In this document: one piece after another, positions 1-11,484 of the stretch
Layout: each line of letters starts with the position of its first letter
How positions within the stretch are numbered: the stretch's first letter is position 1
DNA from: Axinella damicornis
Taxonomy: Eukaryota > Porifera > Demospongiae > Axinellida > Axinellidae
NCBI GenBank assembly: GCA_963931865.1
Contig: OZ007513.1
Span: 5,122,168-5,186,167, forward strand
Length of the DNA: 64,000 bases
Reading direction: 5' to 3'
The notes under the pieces: model-generated
Databases searched by the model: none
Told to the model about the DNA's origin: nothing
Seen by the model: only the letters and a program-made list of their open reading frames with translations
Position numbers and translations under genes: made by a program

Positions 1-285
1 CATAGTATAGAACACAGTTGGTCAACCTCACAGTATGGGTCACCCTCGTCTGTGTACCTCATAGTCTCTGTGTCAGTCACCCTTGTCTATAGACCTCGTA
101 GTATACTCCATGAAGTATAGTTGGTCACCCTCGCCTGTCAACCTCGTTGTATAGGTCGCCCTGGTCTGTGTACCTCATACTATGGTCACTGTTGTCTACC
201 AACCTCGTGGTATATTCCATTGAAGTATATTTGGTTGCCCGTGCCTGTAGGCACGAGTGCAGTGGTCATTGTGGCCTACATGTGT
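1..285. repeat. degenerate ~31-bp minisatellite
   Basis: A unit close to GTCACCCTCGTCTGTGTACC followed by TCATAGTATG recurs about five to six times with many substitutions, near 41, 76, 123, 154 and 185. No convincing gene is seen from here to about 1070. Confidence 0.65.
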
Positions 286-1070
286 ACCTATGGCTTATGG
301 TCCTGGCAAGCGCATGTCTCACAGCAAGGCCAGGATCACGGAGGCCTTGGACAGCACCTTACAAGGGCCCCGGCAACACATGGAATCATATTATGGTGGT
401 AGTCGGCTGCGCTCTCCGCGGTGGCTTGATGTCCTTTGGTTCACACTTTTTCGTAGGTTATACGCCATTGTTCAGGTTTCGCTGAAGGTTTCTTCTGTGT
501 GGAATGACAGCGACTCTGTCGGGAAATCAGCGCATCATCATCAAGCTCTTGACAGCTACCGATCATGACATGTACAGTACGGAGGTCAGCTGTCAGTGGG
601 ACGGTGACGTAACCACAATACGCGGCGAAGTACAAAGCGCAAGTGTCATTCACACTTTATTACCCTGAATGTCCGTTTTAGCAGCATTACAGTTCAGTTC
701 ACTGGTATGTTCAGGATCATGTATCTAATAATCAACTATGACTTTCATGCATATAATATCAATTATCTGTTGTGTTTACTGGTGTGCTTCAGAAAGAATG
801 TGTGCTGCACAGTTTTTTCCCACTGCTGGGAATGTCTGAAGTATATTGAATAAGGAGAAAGGTATAAGGTATAAAAAGAGTTGTACAACATGATGATTTT
901 GCAGTGCGTGATACAGTTAGTTCTGTTTTGATAAATTATACATGAAGCTGTACATTCAATGTCATTATAAATTTTTGACCAGAAGCCAACAACCTAATGT
1001 GGTCTGCTGCGTGCTTCTGGGGCAATGGCTATGACCGGTATTGCGTCACTACTAGTGTCCTCATCTGTTG

Positions 1071-1230
1071 TCAGGTATTCACCGGGCTTGTTTGTTGGGA
1101 GGTATGGATAGCTGATGGAGGAACACGTACGGGGACAGTTGAAGTATGAAGTAAATCTGCCACATCTACACTTCTTGCAGCACTCTCGGACTCCTTTCTC
1201 TCCTCCCACTCCTCATCCTCTCCCGTCCCC
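1071..1230 (-). CDS. possible terminal exon, unrecognised
   Basis: On the minus strand a good acceptor (TTTATGTAG) precedes an open frame starting GTGEDEEWEERKESES and running to a stop near 1071. A second minus frame over the same bases is also open and Cys-rich (CCKKCRCG), so the frame is uncertain. The acidic, Ser-rich composition fits a disordered tail. No family is recognised and no partner exon is visible nearby. Confidence 0.22.
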
Positions 1231-1352
1231 CTACATAAACAAACATAAGTCCATTTACATGACTGTAAAACTAGCTGCGTAAATGCCGCTTCCAAGGACC
1301 ACATAATGGATGGTTTGGTTCCAGTGCTAGAATAAATTATAACATCAATCAC

Positions 1353-2137
1353 GGTGAAACATGCACATCACAGACATGCCAACTCTCACACATTGCATAT
1401 GACACATTCATCCGCAATCTCACCGATTCTCACGCTCTCACACTTACTGCAGCAAATGTCACGCATTAGAAGCTAGCCACTAGGGCTTATTTTGTGGGTG
1501 GGGCTTGAGAATACGGCACGTGTACACGTAGTTCAATTCAAGTGGACTCCTAACCTGTGTCGATCCGCATCAAAGAGGATAAACGCAGGCACTACCACCT
1601 TGTCAAAACTGCAAAATGTTGAGTGGTAGAGCCTTCTGCTAAGGACAGAAGCAATGAAGCAACTGGAATGAACTGCTGTGCACACCTGTTACAGTAGCAT
1701 GTCTCACGCATTCTAGCACCACCTCAAGCAGTTTCAGAGCACATCTCACTCATTTACTTGCTAAGTAGTTGGCAGCTCTGACATTGGGACCCCAGAAACA
1801 AGTGGATGATTACCCTTTGAACTTTGGCCTGCATGGTTCTTCATGAGGCATTTCGTGTATGAACATTCCTGGGGGAGATACTGTAGATCTCAGGCGGCAA
1901 AGGATTTCAGGAGGGCAACAAAGGAGTGACATGTCGGCCCAGACATGCAACAGCTTTGTTCAACAAAGAGATCTTCTAGCTTCTCCAAGGGTTGTCCCTC
2001 CCATAAGTTCAATTTACGAATGCTGTATCTCTAAATAATTAAATGTAAAGGACGTTTTCATGTTGACACTGCATATGGGACCCATGTGGGGGTATGGGTG
2101 ATGAGAAATCAAGGTGCACCACCCATCGACAGAATAA
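1353..2137. other. no gene recognised
   Basis: Unique-looking AT-rich sequence without a long open frame, repeat or splice-flanked segment that I can support. Confidence 0.5.
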
Positions 2138-2144
2138 CAAAGAG

Positions 2145-2215
2145 CGTTAGGATATGAACCCAGGATGGAGCATGAGCTGAGCACTGAGACTCTGACTCTA
2201 CCAGTGCACCACTGC
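2145..2215 (-). repeat. tRNA-like SINE head
   Basis: The minus strand has an A-box-like TGGTGCACTGG followed about 50 bases later by a B-box-like GGTTCATATCC. The ends do not fold into a tRNA acceptor stem, so this is a tRNA-derived SINE fragment rather than a tRNA gene. Confidence 0.45.
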
Positions 2216-2237
2216 GCATTTGTGACTGGGTCACAGT

Positions 2238-2634
2238 TAGCCTCGTTCCCAGTGCCTTGTGTTTTGTCGCTTGCAGTACAGAAAAGCGGGCAGAGCCTGC
2301 ATGGTATACTTTCTCACATGAGCATGGCATATACGTAGTCGACAAGATGGCAATACATTTCAGAACGAAAAAGCGAAGTTTCACTGTTCAACCAACTACA
2401 TACGTACATGTTCAATGCTTGGTGTGTATGACAGTTGCCCCCCGCTAGCTACATACATACGTGTGGTAAGCTACCTGGTACTTTAGCTGTTTTTCTGTTC
2501 TGAGCCCCAGTGCACCCACGTCAATTAAAACTCTTTTCCACCTTTCTACATGTCATGCATGTGAGGAAAGATACCAGACCCTCCTCTGCGTTCTTCGTGC
2601 AACCTATAAATGGTATGGGCCTGGGAACGAGGTA
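2238..2634. mobile_element. TAGCCTCG-family TIR element, core type shared with 45890
   Basis: Starts TAGCCTCGTTCCCAG and ends with the inverse GGGAACGAGG. The inner part (CTTGCAGTACAG, ATG at 2348, then a segment matching 45993 onward) is a diverged copy of the element at 45890-46287. Flanks give an imperfect 9-bp duplication (GGTCACAGT and AGTCACAAT). Confidence 0.75.
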
Positions 2635-2758
2635 AAGTCACAATCCGTGACCACTTCTGAAATATGTCACCAGTCTGTTAATCTGGCCACACGCAATCCC
2701 ATAATGATATATCAAACCAACCCTCCACTCCAGGCACTCACATTTAATAGTTCTACCT

Positions 2759-3298
2759 TAGCCTCATTCCCAGGCCGTCTCCTGCTCCGCTTTTTTAGCC
2801 GCATACATGACCTTTGAACCCCCGGTAGAAGGTCTGGTACAACTCCTACGTCATCAAACTGCAAGGTGGACACTGCCATGAAGGAACTCAATTACATGCA
2901 CTATGCTCTTCCAGTTTATACTGACGAAGACAGCAACTTGATGCCGACTGAGCGCTAACGGCGTTATGGCACGCACGTACGTTTGAATACTCAGGCGTAC
3001 CAAGCACTTGGTAAGCTATAGTAGAGATAAGCTATTGCTAGGCTACTACAGCTGTACAATAAGGAGATCCATCCATACCTGACACCCCACCACGGTAGCA
3101 TACAATAACTTGACCAGAAACCTTCAGTTAGCCCGTGAACTTCTGGCATGTTGCCTTTTTACATGAAACCGTGTCCACATACGTCATGACCGTGTCCACC
3201 TGCCACGGTGTGAGTGGTACTACAGCTTTTATGATGGGGGTTGAAACGTTATGTATGCGGCTAAACCCCGAGCGGGAGATGGCCTGGGAACGAGGCTA
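2759..3298. mobile_element. TAGCCTCG-family TIR element, ~540 bp
   Basis: Begins TAGCCTCATTCCCAGGCC and ends GGCCTGGGAACGAGGCTA. A second inner pair, TTAGCCGCATACATGACC near 2800 and TGTATGCGGCTAA near 3252, extends the TIR to about 50 bp. Flanking GTTCTACCT occurs on both sides, with a 5-base offset on the right. Confidence 0.8.
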
Positions 3299-3312
3299 TA
3301 GATAGTTCTACC

Positions 3313-3949
3313 TTAACCCTTTAACCACCGAATTCTTCCAACCAAGACAACACATTTTCATGCATTCAGCGCACACCACTTTCATAGGTACTCCTCTCCC
3401 GCAGCATTCACTCCTCAGCGGCCAAACTTGGTGGGGCCCGCACACATGGAGAGACCCCTCTGGCAATACCATTAATGATATTCATGATCCCCCCACAAGC
3501 CCAGCAATCGGAGGTCAAATGTGGATGTCAGCCGGATTTTCGCCCAGCATTCCCTTAAACTTGGACCAGATCTGACTGATGGCACACCTTACACCACCAA
3601 TTTGCATGTTTTCTTGAGGCCCTGGGTGGGGTCTATGAATATCATTAGAATCAAAATCCTCGGGTCAATGAATCTCATTAAAATCAAAAAACGCCCACGA
3701 CAGGCAAAGGGGGGGGGGGGGGGGGCTGCCACCCCCCCTTTTGATACCCCCCCCCCCCCCCCCCCCCCCCCCCGCTTGTACGTTTAGTGGGGGAGGCACG
3801 CCGAAATCTGACCAAATTTTTGAGTTCGTCCCTCAAAGTCATCCCTTGGCCCTCTGAAGCCTTTTTGGTCCCTTTTGGGACTGATGAGAAGCCCTACAAG
3901 TGCATAGGGTCTAAATGGCGTCTATAGACGTCAATGGGGCTTAAAGGGT
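3313..3949 (+). mobile_element. CCCTTTAA-ended repeat, copy 1
   Basis: Near-identical to 56228-56826 in the same orientation. Ends are TTAACCCTTTAA and TTAAAGGGT. This copy carries a 17-base G run and a 27-base C run at 3709-3773 that are much shorter in the other copy. A 60-70 residue open frame inside is conserved by repeat identity, not evidently by selection. Confidence 0.8.
3709..3773. repeat. poly-G then poly-C tract
   Basis: A run of 17 G and, 21 bases later, a run of 27 C, able to pair as a hairpin or form G-quadruplex. Exact lengths may be unreliable in any assembly. Confidence 0.9.
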
Positions 3950-4129
3950 CACTACAATTTGCATGCACTATGCACTTAGAGGGAATTGGAAAAATCACCC
4001 TACATTGGCAGTTTGCAGTGTCATTCATGTGCAATAATTGGGACAAGCCGTGAGGTAATCACCTGGTAATCAAGGTGAGTAAAACCTGAAAAGTGAGTTT
4101 GTCCTATCTGTTGCAGTAGCCTACCAGCG

Positions 4130-4383
4130 TAGTCTCGTTCCCAGACCCTCCCCGAAACACGGAAAGAGGGTCTGGTGTTCGGAGCGGTATTTCTAATCTG
4201 TACTAGCTACACTGCACTGTTTACATGTACTGTACCTATCACTTTTACGCTGATTGACTACGTCATTCACATTCTGCCATCTGATTCGAGCTTTAAAATC
4301 CCAGAGCGACCACGCCCCATGCGCCAAGAAATGCCACTCAGAACACCAGACCCTCTTTCCGCGTTTCAAGGAGGACGAGAATA
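4130..4383. mobile_element. TAGTCTCG-variant TIR element
   Basis: Starts TAGTCTCGTTCCCAGACCC and ends in the near inverse GGACGAGAATA, with inner arms CCCTCCCCGAAACACGG and CCCTCTTTCCGCGTTTC. Target duplication is CTACCAGCG on the left and CTACCAGCA on the right. Confidence 0.82.
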
Positions 4384-4400
4384 CTACCAGCAGTGCATAA

Positions 4401-4954
4401 ACCGTACTCTCGCGAAAGTCCGCCCATGGGCGCTGCATCTTACTTTCTCACCAAACAGGGAGGTGGGCGCTCTTTCGAGTGTTTCCGCATTCAACCTTGA
4501 AAGAGTGCCCACCTTTGTTTACATACACAAGTAGCGCAATAGCAGCGATCGAGCAGCAAGCGCGCGTGAGTCAAAGCCCTCCCAGCACATCTACATTGCT
4601 GGAGTCACTAGCAACATCACCGCTCACCACGTCGTCTTCGCTGCCGCCAAGCGCTGGCTGAGGTCCAGCGTGGAGACCACGGGGCCGTCGTCAGCACAGG
4701 CAAGCCAGGCAACACACATGGACACCATAGATACGGATACACAGACTAATAGAGACTTGCTGCAAGGAGGTTCTTACCTCAGATACGCTGGAACATCTCA
4801 CTAATGCGCTCCATCGCCTGTTACACGAGGCACGAGGCTATAGCGCGAGGGTGGGCACTCATTCGAGTAAACTTTGACCCTATATAGAAAATTGAGCCAA
4901 AAGTGGGGGGTGGGCGCTCTTTGCGGAGTGGGCGGACTTTCGCGAGAGGACGGT
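4401..4954 (+). mobile_element. CTCTCGCGAAAGTCC TIR element, copy 1
   Basis: Ends are inverse over about 26 bp (ACCGTACTCTCGCGAAAGTC versus the complement of GACTTTCGCGAGAGGACGGT). The same ~550-bp unit occurs inverted at 11485-12034. Internal open frames are shared only because the copies are similar, so I do not call a protein. Confidence 0.8.
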
Positions 4955-4961
4955 AGTTGCC

Positions 4962-4996
4962 TAGCCTCGTTTCCAGGTCACGTGGGAATGAGGCCA
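4962..4996. mobile_element. minimal 35-bp TAGCCTCG element
   Basis: Two abutting TIRs with the E-box CACGTG at the centre. The 9-bp flanks are GTAGTTGCC and GCAGTTGCC. It lies a few bases from the end of the preceding element. Confidence 0.72.
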
Positions 4997-5116
4997 GCAG
5001 TTGCCACCAGCTTGAACTGATTCTGGGAATTAGTGATACAACAGCTGCTACGTATTAGCTCGGACAATTAAAACGATACCTGGCAAAGTTGCCATGGCCA
5101 ATCCAGTCACCTTAAC

Positions 5117-5182
5117 AAAGTAGTTACATCAAGCAACCTCGCTGGCCTTAAAGTAGTTACATCAGCCAACCTCGCTGGTCTT
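5117..5182. repeat. two 33-bp tandem units
   Basis: AAAGTAGTTACATCA followed by AACCTCGCTGG occurs twice in succession. The following 650 bases hold no recognised gene. Confidence 0.7.
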
Positions 5183-5845
5183 ACACAGAGTATGAATATA
5201 ATTATGTTTGTAACATACTTCGATCTTTGTTGTGAGTGGTTCTCCTGCATTGCCTTGCTCCAGTGGAAGTCATACCACACCACCAGAGACTGCAGTGGGG
5301 GAAACGTTTGTACAGGCAGGACATGACACACTTCAGGACAGCCACAAAATAATTAAGATTCAAATTCCATGTTTATGGCAATGAACTCGACACAGCCAAA
5401 AACATTCCAGACCGTATCACTATTAATCACTGTACTGGATTGGACTGTCAAATACGTCAGAAATTGGTTAATAAACAACCAGAAATGAAATTACCAACGA
5501 ATCTTACAAATGCAATTTACTCTATGGTGGCTCACACAAGTAATCCACCGAACAGATCATTTTGTGTTGACCTACGGACAGCTACAAGGGCCATTTCTAC
5601 CCTGTAATTCCGATGTGGATGGTGTAGGCAGTTGCCAATAGTCGGTGTGTGCCACTCGACACACAGAATGCAAATGGTGTGTGTAATAGTTATCCTCATA
5701 AATAAAAATCAACGGACACTGGAATGTGATCTGTGCATGCAAACGGTGTAGCAGCTAGTGGGGCACATAGCCCACAGCTGCTCACACTTGCAACTTCCCA
5801 TTGAGCAGGGTGTCTCTACTCACTGGACTGGAAAATGCACTGGAC

Positions 5846-5923
5846 CGATGAAATGGACCATGAAATGGACAATGGGATATGGAACGATGAAATGGACCAT
5901 GAAATGGACAATGGGATATTCAG
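5846..5923. repeat. two 39-bp tandem units
   Basis: CGATGAAATGGACCATGAAA plus AATGGGATAT is repeated exactly at 5846 and 5885. Confidence 0.85.
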
Positions 5924-6659
5924 ATGGCACCGTGTGTTCTAGCTGAACTCTGTCAGACCTCAGATGATTCTCCTTCATTGTAGGTAAAGCTACTAGCATG
6001 CTTTTGTGGATGCTTAAATATGCATGGAGTTGGCCCCCAAGACTTGGGATGACAGAATGCAGGCCATTACAAGACAGAACTGGCTACAAGAGGCCTAGGG
6101 TTAGTTACACAGAAAAGCCGAGCATCGCTATGAAAGAAATTTTGAGATGTTTCTGAAGACATAGTCCATTCCACTGCTCCAGTCCATTTTGCAGTCCATT
6201 GATAAACAGACTCCATTCAGCAGTGACACTGTCAGTAGCCGTAGTTACCTCCTGACATGCCAAGAGATTTGTGAAACACTGTCACATTCACAGGTTTGAA
6301 TGCTATCCATGCAACATGCAACATGCAATGCGGGCGGATGTAGAGGAGGTGTACTTGCAGGAAGACACCACCATCCTGAGAAAACGTTGCATGATTGCAA
6401 TCAACTAGCGATTCTGTTCAATTTGGTATTTCGCCACTCTGCCATCAGATTCAACAGTAATTATGCTAAGGAATGCTTGTTGTTCACATTATTGTCCGTG
6501 GAACCAAGACTGAGACTGAGATGATTTAAGACAGAGCCACCAAAGTATCCAGGAATGTCATGCCGAAACAGACTCATGTAAGAATCCTTCCTTTCCAAAC
6601 TTGGGAGACAAAAATGTGGGACAGTAAAAGCTGTGGGTATGAGGCTACTGTTGTGGGCC

Positions 6660-6922
6660 CTTGGGGTGCATGAGAGTCCACTTGGAACGTAAGAGTGGAC
6701 TATGATGCATCATGATAGTGCACTAGGAACATGAGAGTGCACTAGGATGCATGAGAGTGCACTTGGAAACAAGAGTATACTAGGATAAAAGAGTGCATTT
6801 GGATCATGAGACTAAATTAGGGTGTAGTGCACTCTAGTCCACTCAAGGGCACTCTCATGCACCCTAATGTAGTCTCATGATCCAAGTGCACTCCAGAGAT
6901 CCAAGTGCACTCTCTCTTCAGG
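6660..6922. repeat. inverted array of GAGTGCACT units
   Basis: Units of about 20-25 bases (GAGTGCACTAGGATCATG) run forward to about 6830, then continue as their inverse (CACTCTCATGCACCCTA) to about 6922, giving a large imperfect palindrome. Confidence 0.75.
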
Positions 6923-7590
6923 CAGAGACCCACACTTCCCAGTACACAGTCATGCTATCACATACACTAATGCCTACAGGCTCACAGCCTACTGTTTCAA
7001 TAGGGACTTAGCAAGCCCCACCCCTAGTTGGTAGCCTCACAGGAGGAAACCAAACCACCCATCAAAATATTCACAGTCAGACCACTCTCATACAGTGAGC
7101 ATGGTTAACTGCACGGTCTACCAAAACTCATAATTTATGTTTAAGGATGTGATTGATTAGTTTGCTCAAGTATGGGATGGCTGGCTATCAACCTCATATC
7201 AGGCCTGGGAGTGAGAATGGTGTGGTATTCAAATATAGAACTCTTATGTGACTGTTGCAGCTATACTATGTATTCCAGGAAAGTCGTGGGCATCCACTCC
7301 CATGCTGCACCCTTTGTTCCTAACACCTCTCTGTCTGACTAATAGGGCACATTGTAAATGCCTATATACTGCATAAGTCTCTCTAGGATCCCATGTTGTT
7401 TTGATAAGTACATTTCTTGGAATTCTGGATTCAATTGGATTAACCTTTTCCAGCCACATATTTTGGAGGTACTCTAGATAAGGTTCCCATTCGCTTTCAT
7501 GCTCAAAACTTCACACAGAACTCCATACAGACATAACATGCTTTCCACATTCGTGATATTGACCACACCTACTCGGGCGAGGGTACCTCG
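6923..7590. other. no gene recognised
   Basis: No splice-flanked open segment or repeat end that I can support. Confidence 0.45.
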
Positions 7591-7599
7591 CTTTAGCTG

Positions 7600-7880
7600 A
7601 AAAATCAGCCTTGAACACTGGAATTCGAGGTTCTGCACTGTTTTCTAGGCCCATTTATTCTTCAAACCCGAGAAATGGCCTACCCGGCTGCAACCAAGGG
7701 CTGTTCAAAGCTGAGCCCAGACAAGGCTATGCTGTTTGCACCCTTCAGATGCACCCACCCACCTCCCCCTGTCCTGCCTTTCTGCTGACGCAGAACCTAT
7801 CTCTCAAGGACAATGCCGGATGTGACATCATGAAGCTGAAAGTCTCATAAAGGCTTTTGCAGTCATTGGTTGGTAAAGGA
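7600..7880 (+). repeat. partial copy of the TTTAGGGCCC repeat
   Basis: Shares with 8153-8650 the stretch from the CGAGAAATGG region through GCTGTTTGCACCCT and ACCCACCCACCTCCC to TGAAGCTGAAAGT. The terminal repeats are missing or diverged. Confidence 0.65.
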
Positions 7881-7884
7881 TTAA

Positions 7885-8098
7885 CCACAGAATTCTTTAC
7901 CCCAATACAACACATTTTCATTCATTCGCCTTCATAGGTGTTCCACTCACACATCGTATGCTCCTCAGGGGCCAGACTTGGTGGGGCTATTTTATTAATG
8001 ATATTCATGACCACCACAAGCCCAGCAATTGGAGGTCAAAGGTGATGTTAGCCAGATTTTGCCCAGCAAATAGGACACCAAATTTGTGTCTAAAGGGC
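7885..8098 (+). repeat. partial, diverged CCCTTTAA-ended repeat
   Basis: Matches the first ~230 bases of 3313-3949 (ACCACAGAATTCTT, ACACATTTTCATTCATTC, CCAGACTTGGTGGGG) with deletions. Confidence 0.65.
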
Positions 8099-8152
8099 TA
8101 AATAACTTGACTAGGCAAGGGCGTCCGAATGGCACCCCTCTTAATTGATGAA

Positions 8153-8650
8153 AACTCTTTAGGGCCCAAATTTCTTTCTCTGAGTCATTTTGAGTCTATA
8201 GAACACTTAAACATACCCTAATCTGGCGTTGCTGGGCTTGAAAACTGCTCACACAGGTAATTTCAGCTATACTAAGCGTATACGTGACTTAACCATGCCC
8301 ACCAATTAACGAACTTGCAATCAAGTCTCCCGAGAAATGGCCAACCTGCCGTAGCTGAAAAATGGGACATGTATGCTGGAAATGGAGGCCCTACAAAGCC
8401 AGACGGCTACTTTCTAACCACATTTATGCCAAAATCGATGGAAGTGGCCCTCCCAGTGCCGACCAAGACCTTTTACCGTGGAGCCCAGACACGCCCATGC
8501 TGTTTGCACCCTCCGGGTGCACCCACCCACCTCTCCCTGTCCTGCCCTTTCTGCTCACGCAGAACTTATCTCCCAAGGACATTGCCGGAAGTCACATGAT
8601 GAAGCTGAAAGTATTATGACGACATTTGGCGCTATGGGCCCTAAAGGGTT
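8153..8650 (+). mobile_element. TTTAGGGCCC TIR element, copy 1
   Basis: Left end AACTCTTTAGGGCCC, right end GGGCCCTAAAGGGTT, with strong similarity along the length to 58341-58855 in the same orientation. Confidence 0.8.
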
Positions 8651-8815
8651 AAAATAATAAACCAAGTACTACGAAATGTATCACAGGTGTTACCACACCT
8701 GGGGCCATCATAATACATGCAAAAGCTGTCCAGTTTCCAGGGTAACGGGCATTCCAAGGGGGGTTTGGGGGCATGCCCCATCTGACTACAATATGAACCA
8801 TAAATATCAACTCAC

Positions 8816-8911
8816 CTCCATAGCTGCCTTCACAGTAGACTGCACAGCACCTCCTATCACGGCAGTGCTGTCAGGAGCATGCACCACAACCATATCCACA
8901 ATCCGGATAAC
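8816..8911 (-). CDS. isolated exon, unrecognised protein
   Basis: The minus strand reads a clean 96-base exon: acceptor CTCTCAG, 32 codons without a stop starting VIRIVDMVVVHAPDST, then donor GTGAGTTG after codons for AAME. Phase is 0 at both ends. The hydrophobic beta-like start followed by GGAVQSTVKAAME looks like a folded domain fragment, but I do not recognise the family. No phase-matched neighbour is visible within several kb, so this is an orphan exon or part of a gene with long introns. Confidence 0.5.
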
Positions 8912-9029
8912 CTGAGAGTGATAAGTAAAATGTACATAAAATCAGTGATTGAGCACTCTGTAACATGTACGTGTTTAGTTGGGTACAATCCAGCTGTCTC
9001 ACAGCTCAAAACCACGAGTATGTTTTGTG

Positions 9030-9135
9030 TAGTCTCATTTCCAGGCCGTTTCCCTGCTGTACCCACCTCCAGTCTTTGATTGCTTGCAGTATGCAAATAT
9101 TATGAAATATGGAAGGGAAGGCCTGGGAGATCAGG
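9030..9135. repeat. diverged TAGTCTCA-family element
   Basis: Left TAGTCTCATTTCCAGGCC and right GGCCTGGGAGATCAGG are inverse, with the family's inner segment (CTTGCAGTATGC). Confidence 0.5.
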
Positions 9136-9622
9136 TTATGTGTGGAGACGTCATGCAGACAGATGGTGATGCGTTTTGCGTTGACCTGTTCATGGCATCA
9201 TGAACAATGGATGGTATTGATGCTGCCTTGTGAACTCTTTGGCCTCCAGCCCTCAGACTAAAAGGGCTTCAAAATTCTTTGCCAGGCACTGTCCCCTCTG
9301 TCCACCTGCCATCACAGTACATGACCAGATTTCCCAGTCCAATTTCAGTACAGCAAAACAATCAAAGAATGGAGATGGGAACATCCTGGGAATGAGGCTA
9401 CCTTCAGCCCCCTCATCAGTAGTTCAAGGATTGCACAGTTCTTGGTTGGCTGTTTTCATTATGTGTTCACACTTATCCAACCAGTGGCAACTATTATATC
9501 GAAATATATAGTTGGGCAGCCCAATGCCACACAAGCTTGAGCACACTCGCCACCTGGGCAACAATGTGAGAAATAGCCATCTGACCACGGGATCAATGTT
9601 AGCTTCTCGGGCAGGCACAAGC

Positions 9623-9899
9623 CTACCCTCGTTTGCCTATGTGAGTAATCCGGCACTGGACAGCTGCCGCTCCCCAATTGCATCCGCTTCAACTGCTACT
9701 CCCTGATTGCATGCGCTTCGACTGCTATTGCATCCGCTTGTAGCCCCAGCTGTTATGGACACAATGTTCTACATTCTTCGCAGAGGTTTGAGGTTCAGTA
9801 AATTGAAGGTCGTACATCACTAGTCTAGTCCCGCCCCACGAGCATCCCACTTCCATCACACACAGACAGACACACATTAAAATCTTAATGTATTGATTA
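9623..9899 (+). mobile_element. minisatellite-bearing element, copy 1 (short)
   Basis: Order of parts: GTTTGCCTATGTGAGTAATC, a few GATTGCATCCGCTTC units, CACAATGTTCTACATTCTTC, GTCTAGTCCCGCCCCACGA, then AAAATCTTAATGTATTGAT. The same order occurs at 16346, 23341, 24671 (inverted) and 51530 (inverted). Confidence 0.75.
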
Positions 9900-10140
9900 G
9901 TGTAACTAATATCTCTTCAGGTTTGCACACTGAACTATATAATTATTAGAATAACTCAGGCTGTAATTGGGGGAGATACATTAATAACATGATGTCACAT
10001 GATCCACACACAGATGTCACATGACCCTAACACAGGACTCACCTATGTATACTGAACTGTTTTATGCCATCATCCTTGCTTGTTTTCATACTTTTTGCTG
10101 TTCTGTTATCCCTACATCTCCATACATTTTTAATGTTTTT

Positions 10141-10174
10141 TGTCTCGGCACCGAAGTGCCGAGACACAGTGCTG
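10141..10174. repeat. terminal hairpin of a Helitron-like element
   Basis: A perfect 11-bp stem (TGTCTCGGCAC with GTGCCGAGACA) around CGAA, followed by CAGTGCTG. The same end, inverted, is at 20788-20823 beside STPR-type repeats. Confidence 0.55.
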
Positions 10175-10349
10175 GATGCATAGGTACGTACGTGGTACGT
10201 ACGTACGTACTTTTCGCAATGCGCCCGCGCAAGTGCAGCAATCTGCTTTACACTCTTAATAGGATGTCAAACGTATTTATAGCCTGCAAGTAAATCTCAA
10301 AAAGTGATTATGGGTTTTGCTTTGCTGCTCATGAATCCACTCACCAAGA

Positions 10350-10433
10350 CTGTAAATCAGGACAATGAATACTCATTCATCCATACACAGTCTGTAAATC
10401 AGGACAATGAATACTCATTCATCCATACACAGT
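10350..10433. repeat. two exact 42-bp tandem units
   Basis: CTGTAAATCAGGACAATGAA through CCATACACAGT is present twice with no difference seen. Confidence 0.88.
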
Positions 10434-10439
10434 GAAGTG

Positions 10440-11060
10440 CATAATTGCCGAGCGCCTTAGCGCGAGGCAACTAATCGTGCAGCGTAGTCACATCGCGTCT
10501 GTATATTATCATATGATATATATATATATATCCGTCACACTTTAATTGCGAGGGGCAGGGGGGCGCCCTAGCAGTTGCATCCGCTGCGGTTTCTGTGGTC
10601 CCGATACGTGCACCTACTGCGCATGCGAAATGCAGAGTTGAGAAAGAAGCGATCTATACAGGGAAAAGGGACACTGCCTCAGAAGAGAGTAAGGCAAAAG
10701 GAGATCGAGAGTCTGACAGATTGACGAAGAAGCGATGTATACAAGGAGAGTTTAGCGGAGACAAGTAAGACAAACGTTTAGTCTATGGCCATGGTACGTA
10801 CATATAGAGTGTTGACAGTGTCGAAGCGTGTAGAACCTCGCTAACGTCTTCGTATTCTTCCTGGCAACGCTTAAGCGCTTAGCCATCTTCAAACAACTAA
10901 ACTTCGCACGATGAACTGACTTTCGCACCTTCGTTTTTCTTCCACAGGAAACCACGCCTACTATTACAGATTGTGAGCGTGCGCGAGGCACAGACACTGC
11001 GCATGCGTATTCCTAGTATTATACTAACTACACACTCAGCTCTAGCTAACTAGCTAGATA
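10440..11060. other. no gene recognised; possible element interior
   Basis: Contains a short hairpin (GCCGAGCGCCTTAGCGCGAG near 10448), a (TA)n stretch near 10516-10531 and GC-rich patches. The minus-strand frame here has no splice support. Confidence 0.4.
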
Positions 11061-11074
11061 ATTGCTGAAAGAAT

Positions 11075-11312
11075 TGGCCAACTTGGCAAGGTGTTCTCTA
11101 GGTCCATTTGTGAATTAAAACGGCCCAACCGGCTCTGACTAAACATCAAGCCCAGACATGACCATACTGCTTTCACCCTTTGGGTGAACATTCCCACCTC
11201 ATGCACCCTGACCCACCCCGGATCACACAGAACCTCCAAGAACTCCAGAACCTCCAATGCTGACTTCAGCTGAAAGTCTCATAGCTAACAGGATTTGCAG
11301 TCATAAAGGGTT
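11075..11312 (+). repeat. diverged TTTAGGGCCC-family fragment
   Basis: Same landmarks as 8300-8650 (GAATTGGCCAACTTGGC, AGCCCAGACATGACCAT, AGCTGAAAGTCTCATA, AAGGGTTAA) with many changes. Confidence 0.5.
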
Positions 11313-11484
11313 AAACAACTGCCATTCCTCTGCATGATTGTAGCTGATACCAAGTCATGCCGAGACACATCAAGTCTTTTAAAGACTCACTTGTTACACT
11401 TGTTTACCTCATTTTTATAGCATCATACTTGATAGCATTCACTCTGCACACAGTACACAATTTTGAGTACAAAGTTCAAAGTTG

